A stretch of 64,000 nucleotides of DNA from contig NC_044917.1 in assembly GCF_003576645.1 (NCBI RefSeq), positions 21,154,405 to 21,218,404 of the forward strand, given 5' to 3'. Under the pieces are notes generated by a model, which saw nothing but the letters and a program-made list of their open reading frames with translations, ran no database searches and was not told the origin of the DNA. This document shows positions 10,591-20,159 of this stretch, piece after piece. The position numbers and the translations under genes are program-made. The stretch's first letter is position 1. Each line of letters opens with the position of its first letter. The stretch comes from Ipomoea triloba (Eukaryota > Streptophyta > Magnoliopsida > Solanales > Convolvulaceae).

Positions 10591-13351
10591 AGAGACTCAA
10601 TGAGAATTCAGCAGCTTACTTATCAAATAAACATGAAGAGTTGCAAGACATACCAAATAGTAGGCACTCATCAATCTGACATAGCCTTTGATGGCTGGCC
10701 TACTTGTGAAATATCCTGTCCAGTAAGCATTTTCACGGTCTGCATATCTGATTAACAGAGACATTTATTCATCAATCTTTGAATTTTTGTGAAATCTGCC
10801 AAATACCAAAGTGCCTATAAATATTAAATAGTCTGTCTGCATTACAACATCTTAAAACTTTCAAACTCACGGGAAATAGTCCTCAGTCTTAAGAGGCCAA
10901 GACTGATCGGAAGCATATTTTGCATCAGTGTAGATTGATGGAGTTGAGTACAAAGCATTCACACGGCCATCCTACAAACATACATACCGCCCTTTGTCAA
11001 ATAGAATTTCTAGAACTGTAAATTCATCTAAAACTACTGGAATTACAATATGTTCAGTCAAATGGCAGAAATGAATGATTATGAGCAAAATAATGTATAT
11101 AGCTAGGCAACAATCAAAAATAGGATTAACATAATGGGGAGCACCAACTTGATTGACATAATGAATGAGTTTGTCCAGGTTCCGAAACCAACTGTGTGAA
11201 TACTGGTACTTGAAATCCGTTCCCATGGTCCACATTACATGATTCGTGCGGGTAATATTAGCCTGCAAGTAAAATTACCACATAAACCACATGAAAACAC
11301 TCAGATTTAGGGATAGCCCTTGAGTAACATGATTTGATACAAAAGTCTGCATATTCCTATCTGCAATTCCATCTAAATCATCCTTTTTTAGTTTTTTATA
11401 TACGCCATTGTTCATCACCTTACCCAAGTTAGTTCATTGTTATTGTAAATAGAAGATAAATTAAGATCAGCAAATATCCTTAGATGCATGTCTGCAAATA
11501 CAAATACTATATCAAGAAGCAGATCTAATCCCTAAGAAAATGTGAGCAATTTATAAGTCAAAACAATTTATGAATTCGCAGTGGATAGTATTAGTATAAG
11601 ATGAAAAATCCCATCTCACCTGTGACAATGCAGCAGCTACAAAGTCATTGACACGCTCTGGGACATTGTAATCAAACAGATTGGTATCGTCCTTCAGTTG
11701 GCAAAAGAAAGATACCATCATTATCTAAAGCAATCAAAAGATCAAGAGCCTAGTGTACAATTCTTTTAATCATTTACCTGAACAACAGGAGAGTCATCGT
11801 TGACTTCAAAATAGAAACCACTTGGAGGCTCATAATTCTCAGGAAATGCACCAGCAAAAATCTGAAGAATGAGAAGCACAAAAGAGGAAAAGGGTGAGAC
11901 ACAATTTGTCAGTAACAAACAAAAAACTTTAATAGTAGAGTAGAAATTACTACCTAGTCTAATGTAATATCAATTACAAATTCACAACAAAAAAACTATA
12001 CCTGTGAGGATGTGCCCAAACTTTTAGAAGCCCTCCAGACAACCTCAAGACTCTTCTCACCTTTCCGCTTTGCTCTGTCTTGGTAGTCAATTCTCCCAAA
12101 ATAAAGAGAGTCAAATCCAACCTAACAGGCCAAAAAGTGAGTTTGATTGGTTGCTGTGGTTCATGTGAGGAAAGGTTCCAATACTAATCAATTAATAAAC
12201 TTGAGGTTTTATCTTCTTTCAACCAAACAGCATTCAAGAAACTCATTCATTTATGGGTTTCGAAATTCGAATAGAGTGCAAGTGTGAGTTAGATTAGTAG
12301 ACAAGTGTTGTAATTCAAATATAGAATGAGAGTAATGACACCTCAGCACCCAAAAGATATGCCTGAACTGCAGAGTGGCCAAATGGATCAATTTGCCAGC
12401 CAATTCGTGGGGTAACATTGAACTGCTGTTTGATATACTGGTGTCCTAAGGTTGTCTGATCTATCATATCAATATAATGTGTAGCAGCTTCATCATGCAT
12501 GCACCAACCCCCATTTCTGCAGGAAAAGACCCCGCATTACAATTTACTATTCTTTAGTTAACCAAAACAAAACTAATGATTATTCTATATGTTCCAGCTC
12601 ATTTCCTCCTTACACATGAAACCCCCAACCCAAGTTATTGCTTCAAATTATAATACAAAATTGTGTCCAAAAAGGCAGCAAACAATTCGGTTAAGAAGTA
12701 ATATGATCAGAATAACAGATACATGAACTCAAGTTGACCCGAATTGACTAGCTCCCGGACTGTACTCTGCATTGCCGGACTTTGGTTCCTCCACCACCTC
12801 TGGAAAAATGCCTGCACAATAATAATAATAATATAAAGCACAAAGAGCTAGATTACATCAGTTTTCTATAACCACAAAATGTACATACACACCATATATA
12901 TATATATAACAAAACCAGTACTAATAGAAAAAATGTACTTGCCTGTTCAACATAAATAAATTTCCGGTTTTTATCAGCCAACAATGCCGGAATCAAGGAA
13001 TCCAATACATTTTGCACGCAAGCTCCCTACATAAATTACATTTTCATTTATCACAAGTCCCCCAAAAAAAAAAAAAAATAAATAAAATTCACAAGCTAAG
13101 GTAAATTAGTCAATAATAAAGGGTATACAAAGTTTTAAGCTGAGCACCTGGATTGAATTATTGGAGCCAACATAGTACTGGTCAACAGTCTTCAACCAAC
13201 CAACATCATCGTGAGTGTGAGGAACCAAATGAACATTGAGCTTCCCGGGAACAATGGCGGCCGAAGTATTGTACACTACGTACTTCGACTCCGCACACAA
13301 CACACCCACCGCAAGAATCAACGACAACAACCAAAATTCAACCTTCGCCAT
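4815..13351 (-). CDS. Lysosomal/vacuolar-type alpha-mannosidase, GH38 (29 exons, 1020 aa)
   Basis: Class II alpha-mannosidase that removes alpha-mannose from N-glycans, expected in the vacuole or apoplast. Joining 29 exons gives 1020 codons with no stop, about the length I recall for Arabidopsis homologues. Residues 1-20 form a signal peptide ([15 protein letters not shown]). The GH38 metal site is visible: HTHDD (His47, Asp49) and [10 protein letters not shown] (His410); the likely nucleophile is Asp169 in [18 protein letters not shown]. Other family blocks are [28 protein letters not shown] and [13 protein letters not shown]. The start at 13351 is chosen because the signal peptide begins there; an in-frame ATG at 13405 would add a lysine-rich leader. 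The C-terminus ends ELSMKV. All junctions are GT-AG except two apparent GC-AG introns. The gene looks intact. Function is by family; position and frame are read directly. Confidence 0.95.
6808..6829. repeat. (AAT)n microsatellite in intron 21
   Basis: Short run of ata/taa units between exons 22 and 21 of the alpha-mannosidase. Confidence 0.8.
9402..9717. mobile_element. CCTAGGCG-rich MITE in intron 12
   Basis: About 316 bp between exons 12 and 13. Imperfect inverted ends (ccagtgttg at the left, caaccttgg at the right) and many cctaggcg/gcgcctag words inside. The flanks tgtttttg (9394-9401) and the following gtttttg may be a target duplication of 7-8 bp, which would fit hAT. No coding capacity. 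Confidence 0.6.
10353..10549 (-). mobile_element. tRNA-derived SINE in intron 10
   Basis: Flanked by an 18-bp direct repeat atataatcaatatatata (10335-10352 and 10550-10567), the signature of retroposition. Read on the minus strand it carries box A TAGCTTAGTGG and box B GGTTCAAACCC. It sits between exons 11 and 10 on the gene's own strand. Confidence 0.75.
10559..10587. repeat. (TA)n microsatellite
   Basis: Uninterrupted at/ta dinucleotides beside the SINE target duplication. Confidence 0.85.
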
Positions 13352-13421
13352 GGGTTTTTTTTTTTTTTTTCTCGCAGATGACACCCAACCTTGACAACCG
13401 ATCAAACACCCAGAATATATA
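13352..13421 (-). promoter_or_regulatory. Proximal promoter and 5' UTR of the alpha-mannosidase
   Basis: On the minus strand a TATATATT element lies at 13414-13421, about 65 bases before the chosen ATG, allowing a short 5' UTR. A run of A (T on the plus strand, about 13355-13370) sits just before the ATG. Transcription start not determined. Confidence 0.4.
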
Positions 13422-14085
13422 GAGAGACACTAAACACTAAAGAACAAAATCAAGAATCATTGCAGGCGTTGATGTCACATACAAATTCCACTCTTCCTTC
13501 ACTTCCAAAAGAGGTCTCAACAAACAACGGGTCGCTTTCTTGATGTGTGGGTTTTACCGGATTGTTGATAAGATCGCAAATGATTGTGGAAATGATAATT
13601 GGATTGATTATTTTATAGCTTTACTTAAGAGGGAGAGTGTTCGTCTATGGAAATGTGAAGATGAGGGGCGATTGACTTGAATGCAGACAAGGAACAAGAA
13701 CATAGTGGGGAGTGAGTAGACTAGAGTGACACGAGTCCGCGATTATCCATGGAGCAGTACAACAATGTACACGTCGCACCTTTTGCTTTATTCACATTTT
13801 TCATTTTAGTTAAAGGAAAAGCTGCTAAAGATCTACGGCCTTTTGGGCGTGGTAGATACTTTTCTTCTTTTCTTAAAAAAAATAAAATTAATTAAGATAA
13901 GATTTTCAGTATCACTGAATTAAATATGAACTCTCAAGATTTCGTGTATAAAACTATTAGAGGAGATAAATCACAAGACTAAAGTTAATTAATCTAATCA
14001 CTTGAACTAGCTCAAGGCTTAGTTAGATATTTAATCTTATCAAAAGGTGAATGTTTTTAGTTAGTAATTTTAGTTCTGTTGCATA
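13422..14085. other. Upstream intergenic DNA
   Basis: Region upstream of the alpha-mannosidase; distal promoter elements would lie here but none was singled out. AT-rich from about 13850, no protein recognised. Confidence 0.4.
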
Positions 14086-14545
14086 GGGTATCCAGTAGGA
14101 CAGGCCGAGTAGGCTGCCCAGTCGAGCAGTCCTTATATCGTGGACCATGCATAATGACTGATATTGCAGTTTTGTTGAACTGATACTGTAGTTGTGTTGA
14201 ATTGATACTGCAGTTGTATTGAAAGAAAATTGTAGTTGCGCGGAACAGAGGCCGTTTCATCCGTCTGTAATTGCAGTTGTGTTGAATTGTTACTGCAGTT
14301 GTGTTGAACGGATATTGCAGTTGTGTTGAACTGATACTGCAGTGTGTTGAACGGATGAAGCGACCTCTGTCCGCGCAATTGCAGTTCCTTTCCACACAAC
14401 TACAGTATCAGTTCAATACAACTGCAATATCAGTTCAACACAACTGCAGTATCAGCCATGACCATCGTCCACCATATAATTTGCGCCAGTCGAGACCACT
14501 GGTCAGGGGCCCGGGACAACGGGTAGTCGGTAGTCGAGAATGCGA
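14086..14545. repeat. Large foldback (inverted repeat) with internal tandem repeat
   Basis: The stretch around 14140-14262 is an imperfect inverted copy of about 14352-14478 (shared ggccgtttcatccg / cggatgaagcgacc core). The loop and arms are built of repeats of a ttgcagttgtgttgaa unit, all on one strand in the left arm and loop and inverted in the right arm. Weaker symmetry continues outward (cagtcgag on both sides). Open frames here on both strands follow the repeat and are not genes. It may lie inside the LTR of the following gypsy element. Confidence 0.75.
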
Positions 14546-14559
14546 AAGAATTGTGTGAC

Positions 14560-14901
14560 CCAGGTGAGGCGGGTGCGAAGATTTCTTAATCTTTCTAGGG
14601 ATTAGGGCGAGATTTTTCTTTTTTACATTAGGAAAGGGATCACAACTTAGGAAACAAGGCCCAAAATAGTTTAGGTGGTTTCTTATATTCAAATTTGTTA
14701 AATTTCTCATTTCCTTTTCTCTACAACTTGAGCATGTATAAATAGTTATATACCTTCCTAGGGGATCAAACTCTCAATTCTCACAACAATAATATTGTTT
14801 CTTGTTCGTTATTGTCTCTTTTCACCGTGCTAACACCTTTTTTATTCTTTTATAGTTGTGTTGGCCCGCCGACCAACTACCATATAGCTGGAAAATAAAC
14901 A
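14560..14901 (+). repeat. 3' part of a Tat-like gypsy 5' LTR
   Basis: TATA-like tataaata near 14737 and an LTR end aataaaca immediately before a primer-binding site. The left limit of the LTR was not found and may include the foldback upstream. Confidence 0.6.
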
Positions 14902-14902
14902 T

Positions 14903-14920
14903 TGGCGCCGTTTGTGGGGA
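14903..14920 (+). promoter_or_regulatory. Primer-binding site
   Basis: tggcgccgtttgtgggga one base after the LTR end. It matches the tRNA-primed start common to plant Tat-type gypsy elements. Confidence 0.65.
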
Positions 14921-14968
14921 TCAATATGAAGAGTTGTGTTTCTCTACCTATTTGAGTTGTTCGCAGCA

Positions 14969-15241
14969 ATGGTTCGCACCCGTCAAAATCGCGATACTTC
15001 TGATGTTCGTAGCAGCGCCACCAGCGAAGCTAGTCGAGATTTGAGTCAGCCTAGTGCTAACAGGCGTTCGCTTGAGCGGTCGGCGGGGTCCTCGTAGCAC
15101 TCTACCTGGCTGACTAACGGAAACCCGCCCTCGCCGAGACTATCGCCTCAACCACCCGTCGGACCAGCTATGCCAACTATGGCCGAAGTTATGACTTACA
15201 TTTTGGACATGTATGAACGCGAAAGGCAGGAGTTAGCCGCA
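14969..15241 (+). pseudogene. Tat-like gypsy gag, 5' fragment
   Basis: Begins MVRTRQNRDTSD, a usual start for Tat/Ogre-type gag, then reaches a stop after SAGSS near 15098. Related frame continues to ELAA, where a solo LTR interrupts it at 15242. The sequence resumes at 16583 (QQPLIQMVP). This is the first of several dispersed pieces of one dead element (see 24730, 31222, 55317). Confidence 0.65.
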
Positions 15242-16577
15242 TGACAAAGGATTGTAGTCTTGGGTGGTGGTTGATTTGTCAAAAGATATTTGTATGATAA
15301 AACGGAAAGTCTGTGACTCCCCGAGTGTCGGTCTCGAAGGAGGGACGTGGAGGTGTGTCAAGCGTTCGGAAGTTTACTTGATTGGATCATGCATAGGATT
15401 CGAGTGTGGTGAAGGGTGGATTTGTGAGTGAGAGGAGTTCATTTGATTGGTTTGAGTGCAAGAGAGTAGTAAAGTAAAAGTGATTTTGTGAATATGTAAA
15501 AGGGGTAGGGATTGGATAGAGTTCATGGATATTGCATAGTGGAGTGTCTAAGGTTATGGATTAGGATTGCTAGGATATTGTTTATTCAAGAGTGTGTTGT
15601 CTTAGTCATTTTCCACCTTTGTGTACTAAGGCTTCTTTGACTTAGGAGTGCCTTCAAGCATCCAAAGTTCTAAGAGGAATTTTATCAAACACTTAAGCTA
15701 CACACTATCCTACTATTCTTAAGAAGTCCATAGGAACTATGATTGTGTCAAGCTTCAAATCCTAACTCTAATCAAAGACATGAAAGAGTCAAGAGCTCAA
15801 TCTCTCATCTAGATTAGCCAAATCCAAACAAGATCTCATCAAAACAACAATCAATAGACAAGAATAAATAATCCATCAACACAAACTCATAGATCCAAGA
15901 TATAGAGATAAGATCATCACACTAGCAATATTCAATCACACAATCCAAATCCCTAGACTAAACTAGCTACTCATAATATGAAATTCAAGCAAAAGCTAAT
16001 TTAATCCAAGAACAAGATAGCTAAAATTATAGAAATGAAATAGAGATCACCTAGAGAGAAGAATGTCTTCAATCCAAGCTTGTTGTCTTGCTACAATGGA
16101 GATTGATCTAATCTAAAAAACTAAGAAAAAATGGAGAAAGTTCTCCAAAGGAAAAACTAAGAAAAGGAAAACTAATTTTCTGGGAACCTCCTCTGAAAAT
16201 TCATCAAAGGGGTTTAAATAGTCTCCGAAATGACAACCCTAGCTGAAATTCGCGCATCACCGTCTCCACGCCTCTCACATGCGTGTGAGCGTGCGTGGGA
16301 AGCTACTGGAAAGTGTTCACGCATGCTCACACGCGTGTGGCCATCCAGTTTGGTCCTCCGAGGCTCCGCTCTTGCCTGGTTTGCTCTTTAAGCTTAACTT
16401 TAGGTCATATTTGCTCCCGGGGCTCCTGTTTTACTTCTTTTAAGCTAAAAGTAGCTTCTGCGCATCAGTTAGTGATTTACAAGCATTTACGAACATAATT
16501 TACCAAGTAAGGACGCTATAAACGCGATAAAACACCCTAAAATGTGCCTGAAATAAGGGTATCTCGGAGTCTTATCA
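15242..16577 (-). mobile_element. Gypsy solo LTR (1336 bp)
   Basis: TGAC...ATCA ends and a perfect 5-bp target duplication ccgca (15237-15241 and 16578-16582). It carries the same blocks as the LTRs at 32288, 53125 and 56954: ccccgagtgtcg near the start and a tcacatgcgtgtg/cacacgcgtgtgg pair near 16275-16340. A TATA-like ctatttaaa reads on the minus strand. No internal domain, so it is a solo LTR from LTR-LTR recombination. Confidence 0.9.
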
Positions 16578-16582
16578 CCGCA

Positions 16583-16636
16583 CAACAGCCACTCATCCAG
16601 ATGGTGCCCGCTGAATAAGCGGTGCGCATCTGGACG
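16583..16636 (+). pseudogene. Tat-like gag, second fragment
   Basis: Short continuation of the gag split at 15241 (QQPLIQMVPAE then stop), ending where the next gypsy LTR starts. Confidence 0.5.
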
Positions 16637-17836
16637 TGATATCTACTGTTTTGTACAATAATTCACCCCTTATTTGAGTTGTTTTTATGCTTATTTTCTT
16701 TATCCTAGTGAAATTGAGAATTGTTTGTGTGTTATATTATACCAAGAGTTGAATTATCCACAAGGAGCAACAAAGGAAGAATTTTGGAGCAGTTTGGACA
16801 AGTTCTGGAAGAAAAGGAAATTACCAAGAAAGAATAGGAAACAAGAATAAGAATTGGAAAATAATTGGAAGTTGTCTCATGGGCCTAAGGCCCATCTATC
16901 TCCTATATATTCTACATATTCTCTACAATTTAAGGGTTCCCTTACAGAGTTCCCAACCCTAGTTAGTTTTAGTTTATTTTTCCCTTCTCTTTATATTTCC
17001 CTAGCATAGTTTAGATTAGTTTTATATTAGATTATTTAATTTCAAGCTTGGAATCACAGATTGAAGTTGGAATTGTTATTCATTATCAGTAAAGTTTTCT
17101 CTTCCCTTTATATTCCTTGCAATATTTATGATGATTTATTATAGTTCTGCTTTGTTTACTTTTATGATGCATGAGTAGTTAGCTTTTGGGTTTGGATTAG
17201 GGTTCTATTGCTATTCTTATGCTAGGTTTATAATTATTGCATAAAGGGAAATAATTGTTTACCTAGGGTTTATATTTGAGTTGGATTATATTTTCCTCTT
17301 ATTGATAATTGATGCACAGCTTTTATTGATTTGTTTTGGAGAGGATTTCATCACAACGAAAGTTGGGTGAAAGACTCAGCCTAACCAATTTCAACCCAAT
17401 TTTTCCTACTATGAGAATATGGGTAATTTGGGGGCTTATAATGCTTTTGTGTTTTAAGGTTAAGATTGATGCATCACGAAAGTGGGGCAATCTTAGCCTA
17501 ATTCTTGTTATTGATTACGAAAGTAGCTAACTTGAATTCTTGAGTGCATTGCCAATAAATCCCTTGGTTAATTGTTTTTCCCTAATTTTGAGATTCTTAG
17601 AGCATCAAGATTGCAATACCCCTAATCTGACCCCACTCTTTTATCATATAGTTTATCCCTTATTTATTTTGCATTATTTTATTTCCATTCTTTACTCTTA
17701 GTTTGCTTGGATTCTAGTGAATTCCAACACTTTAGTGACTAGAATTTAATAATTCACACAATACGTGCCATAGTCCCAATCCTCAGCGGAACGACATTTA
17801 CACCTTCTTTTTACACTCACAATTATACTCATCGCA
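16637..17836 (+). repeat. 5' LTR of a second gypsy element (1200 bp)
   Basis: Starts TGATATCTACTG and ends CTCATCGCA three bases before a primer-binding site. The start is inferred from the TG and the end of the Tat gag; no 3' LTR of this element was found. Confidence 0.7.
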
Positions 17837-17839
17837 TTT

Positions 17840-17857
17840 TGGCGTCGTTGCCGGGGA
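17840..17857 (+). promoter_or_regulatory. Primer-binding site (tRNA-Asp type)
   Basis: tggcgtcgttgccgggga, one base off the reverse complement of plant tRNA-Asp 3' end. Followed by a leader with A-rich runs at about 17941-17992. Confidence 0.75.
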
Positions 17858-18014
17858 TTGGTTTATTTGGTTGTATTGTGTGATTGTTTTATTTCTAGCA
17901 TTAAAGTTAGTGAATTCTTAGGATATCAGGTTTTTATCAAAAAAAAAAACACAAGAAAAAAAAACAAAAAAAAAAACACAAAAAAAAAAATTGCTAATGT
18001 GCCTGCAAGTCTAT

Positions 18015-18304
18015 GGTCCTGTTTGGTAAATGGCTGTTGGCTGATTGGGTTGGTTGTTTGGGTTAGAAGGTATGATTTGTTAATAACATTAGCTGATTGT
18101 AAAAAGTTGGCTGATTGGGTTGGCTGTTAGCTGATAGCTGTTTGGTATAATTTTTTTTCTCAAAAAGCTAATTGAAAATGCTACTTTGAGTAGCCTATTG
18201 AATTTTAGTATTTTAAAGTTACAAAAAGCTTATTAACCAAACAACTAGTAGTGATCAAATAAGCCAAAATTGGCTGATAGGCTGATTATTTACCAAACGG
18301 GGCC
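18015..18304. mobile_element. MITE with GGNCCNGTTTGGTAAAT inverted ends (290 bp)
   Basis: Left end ggtcctgtttggtaaat, right end atttaccaaacggggcc, flanked by tat on both sides (3-bp duplication). Internal ggctgattg/ggctgttagctgat words. Harbinger-like by TIR and duplication length. It sits in the leader of the second gypsy. Confidence 0.75.
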
Positions 18305-18336
18305 TATATCTTTTGATTTGATTGAAAGGGATTTCC

Positions 18337-18362
18337 ATGATGGATCAAGGAGGATACTATGG
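18337..18362 (+). pseudogene. Start of second gypsy gag
   Basis: Reads MMDQGGYYG and is interrupted at 18363 by the LINE. The frame resumes after the LINE at 24300. Confidence 0.6.
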
Positions 18363-18485
18363 GGATGAAAGAACAATATCAGACCATAGACAAAAGTTGT
18401 CCTATGAAAAACGCTCTCTAGGATCTCTCTGTTTCCTTGTGCGTTTTTGGTTATCTTTGGTAAGTTACCGGTGCTGCCCTAGCCG

Positions 18486-19666
18486 TTGCGGCGGCGAGAG
18501 GCATCTCCGATGATGCAACCGCAGGCTGATCCTGGTGGTGATCCTTCGGACACCCTCATGGGCGAGGAAGAAGCACAGCCCCGATCTGCGAAGAAGCAAC
18601 GTCCGACTAAGAGGTCCTTTGCAGATGCAGTAGCTGACATCAATCCCCCGATTCCTGAAGACTCGTCGAGAGTAGAGGCCAATGAATGGGCCTTCGAGGA
18701 TATCGATGTTGAGTCAGATATAGAACCAGATGCGATGGACTTGGCGGATGGTCGTTCGAGAGTTACGTTCTCTAAACTTTACGTAAAGAATTGTGTAGTG
18801 CGTGGAAGATGGCTTTAATCATCAAGTACATGGGAAAAAATATACACTTCAACGTGTTAAATCAACGTCTGCCAACCATTTGGAATCTTCAAGGAAAAAT
18901 GACGTTGATTGATATTGGGTATGGCTGTTTTGTTGCTCGGTTTGACAACAAACTGGATTATCTCCACGCCCTCCATGATGGTCCGTGGAAGATATTTGAC
19001 AATTATATTGTTGCTCAACGTTGGGAACCTGCTTTCAGACCTCGAACAACCAGATTCTCAAAGATGGCGGTTTGGGTCAGACTCCCTGAGTTACCCATGG
19101 AGTATTTTCGTGATGACACCATCCGAGCTATCCTAGAGAACGTTGGAAAACCCCTTAAGCTGGACAGAACAACGACAGTGGCAGCGAAAGGGCGATTCGC
19201 TAGAGCAGCAGTTGAAATCGACATGAACAAACCCCTGGTATCCGAAGTGTGGGTTGATAATGACGTCCAAGTTGTCGAGTATGAAGGGTTACACGTTGTT
19301 TGTTTCAAGTGTGGTGTGCTTGGTCACCGTGAGCAGTCCTGCCCGGAGCTCAGGCAGTCAGAAACGGAAGTTCTAAATAAGGCTCAGAACAACGATCAAC
19401 CCCTGCACAGTCCAACGGAAGACCGGGACATCAACGGTGCGAAGGACGTCGGAGATGGAAACTCCGATCAAACGATGCCGTCAACTCACACCCCTCCTGC
19501 ACAGATCAAAATACGCTATGGAGCGTGGATTTTGGTCACGAGGAAAAATAATCCGCCGGATGGTGTCGCAAAATATCGCCACACTAGAAAAGATAATAAC
19601 GTGAATAAAACTCATGCAGCGAACATTCGCCAGGCTAGGAAGGATCACAATGTCGCAAAGAAATAG
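18486..19666 (+). pseudogene. LINE ORF1: DUF4283 RNA-binding/zinc-knuckle protein
   Basis: N-terminal acidic segment (18486-18790), then a frameshift near 18790 into a DUF4283 domain (MALIIKYMGKNIHFNVLN, GPWKIFDNYIVAQRWEP, VWVRLPELPMEYF) and one CCHC zinc knuckle (CFKCGVLGHREQSC). The frame stops at 19664-19666, while related basic and proline-rich sequence continues to a run of ten or more G near 19941. The usual role is binding LINE RNA to form the transposition particle. Broken, so no product is expected. Confidence 0.85.
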
Positions 19667-20159
19667 GGAAATAATTTTCGACACGCCAGAAAAGAGAATA
19701 ATGTCTCCGTAAACCATAATAACCAGTTTGGTATCCTGTCTGATCTCCACGAATCTGTTGCACCGTCTGCGAGAAGAAACAACGCAATCATTGACAACTC
19801 CAAGTCGGGTCCAATATCAGGGTCCAAAGGTAAGTCTCCGATGGCTTCCCCCACCCCTCAGACTCCGGTTAGGCCGCCACAGTCGACACCTAACAATGCC
19901 CAGCCCGTGAACCATCAATCAACTGCTTTGACAAGAGGCCGGGGGGGGGGGACGTGCTGGGACTAATCGTGGAAGAGGACGAGGAGCGGGGAGAGATCTC
20001 TGAGGTAATTCTGCTAACCTTATTCCAGTTTGGGAATAACCAGTCTTTGATTGATAGGTTGACAAAGACTAACCCCAGTCATTTTGATTCGGGTTCTACG
20101 TCGGGTTTTACGCCTGGGGAAGGCGGTGACCAAATTTCCCCCGGTTCCGGTATGTTGAC

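Larger units (their letters stand above)
4815..13351 (-). other. Exon map of the alpha-mannosidase
   Basis: Coding exons in transcript order: 13148-13351, 12943-13026, 12723-12811, 12342-12516, 12002-12121, 11778-11861, 11620-11691, 11149-11262, 10871-10971, 10654-10747, 10158-10325, 9961-10050, 9041-9106, 8873-8929, 8438-8657, 8203-8342, 7882-7962, 7716-7775, 7556-7627, 7124-7171, 6883-7002, 6695-6760, 6361-6473, 6129-6213, 5845-5955, 5654-5749, 5496-5543, 5140-5208, 4815-5030. Their lengths sum to 3063, which is 1020 codons plus stop. Boundaries were set by splice sites and by keeping the conserved protein in frame. GC donors are at 12941-12942 (cagGCAAGT) and 9959-9960 (cagGCAAAC). Confidence 0.88.

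Noticed and set aside
13352..13405. Upstream ATG of the alpha-mannosidase (MIGCQGW...)
   Set aside because: It would put a lysine-rich stretch, encoded by an A-run, in front of a good signal peptide.
14057..14558. Several open frames rich in Gln/Asn/Thr on both strands
   Set aside because: They are translations of the ttgcagttgtgttgaa repeat and appear in many frames of the foldback.
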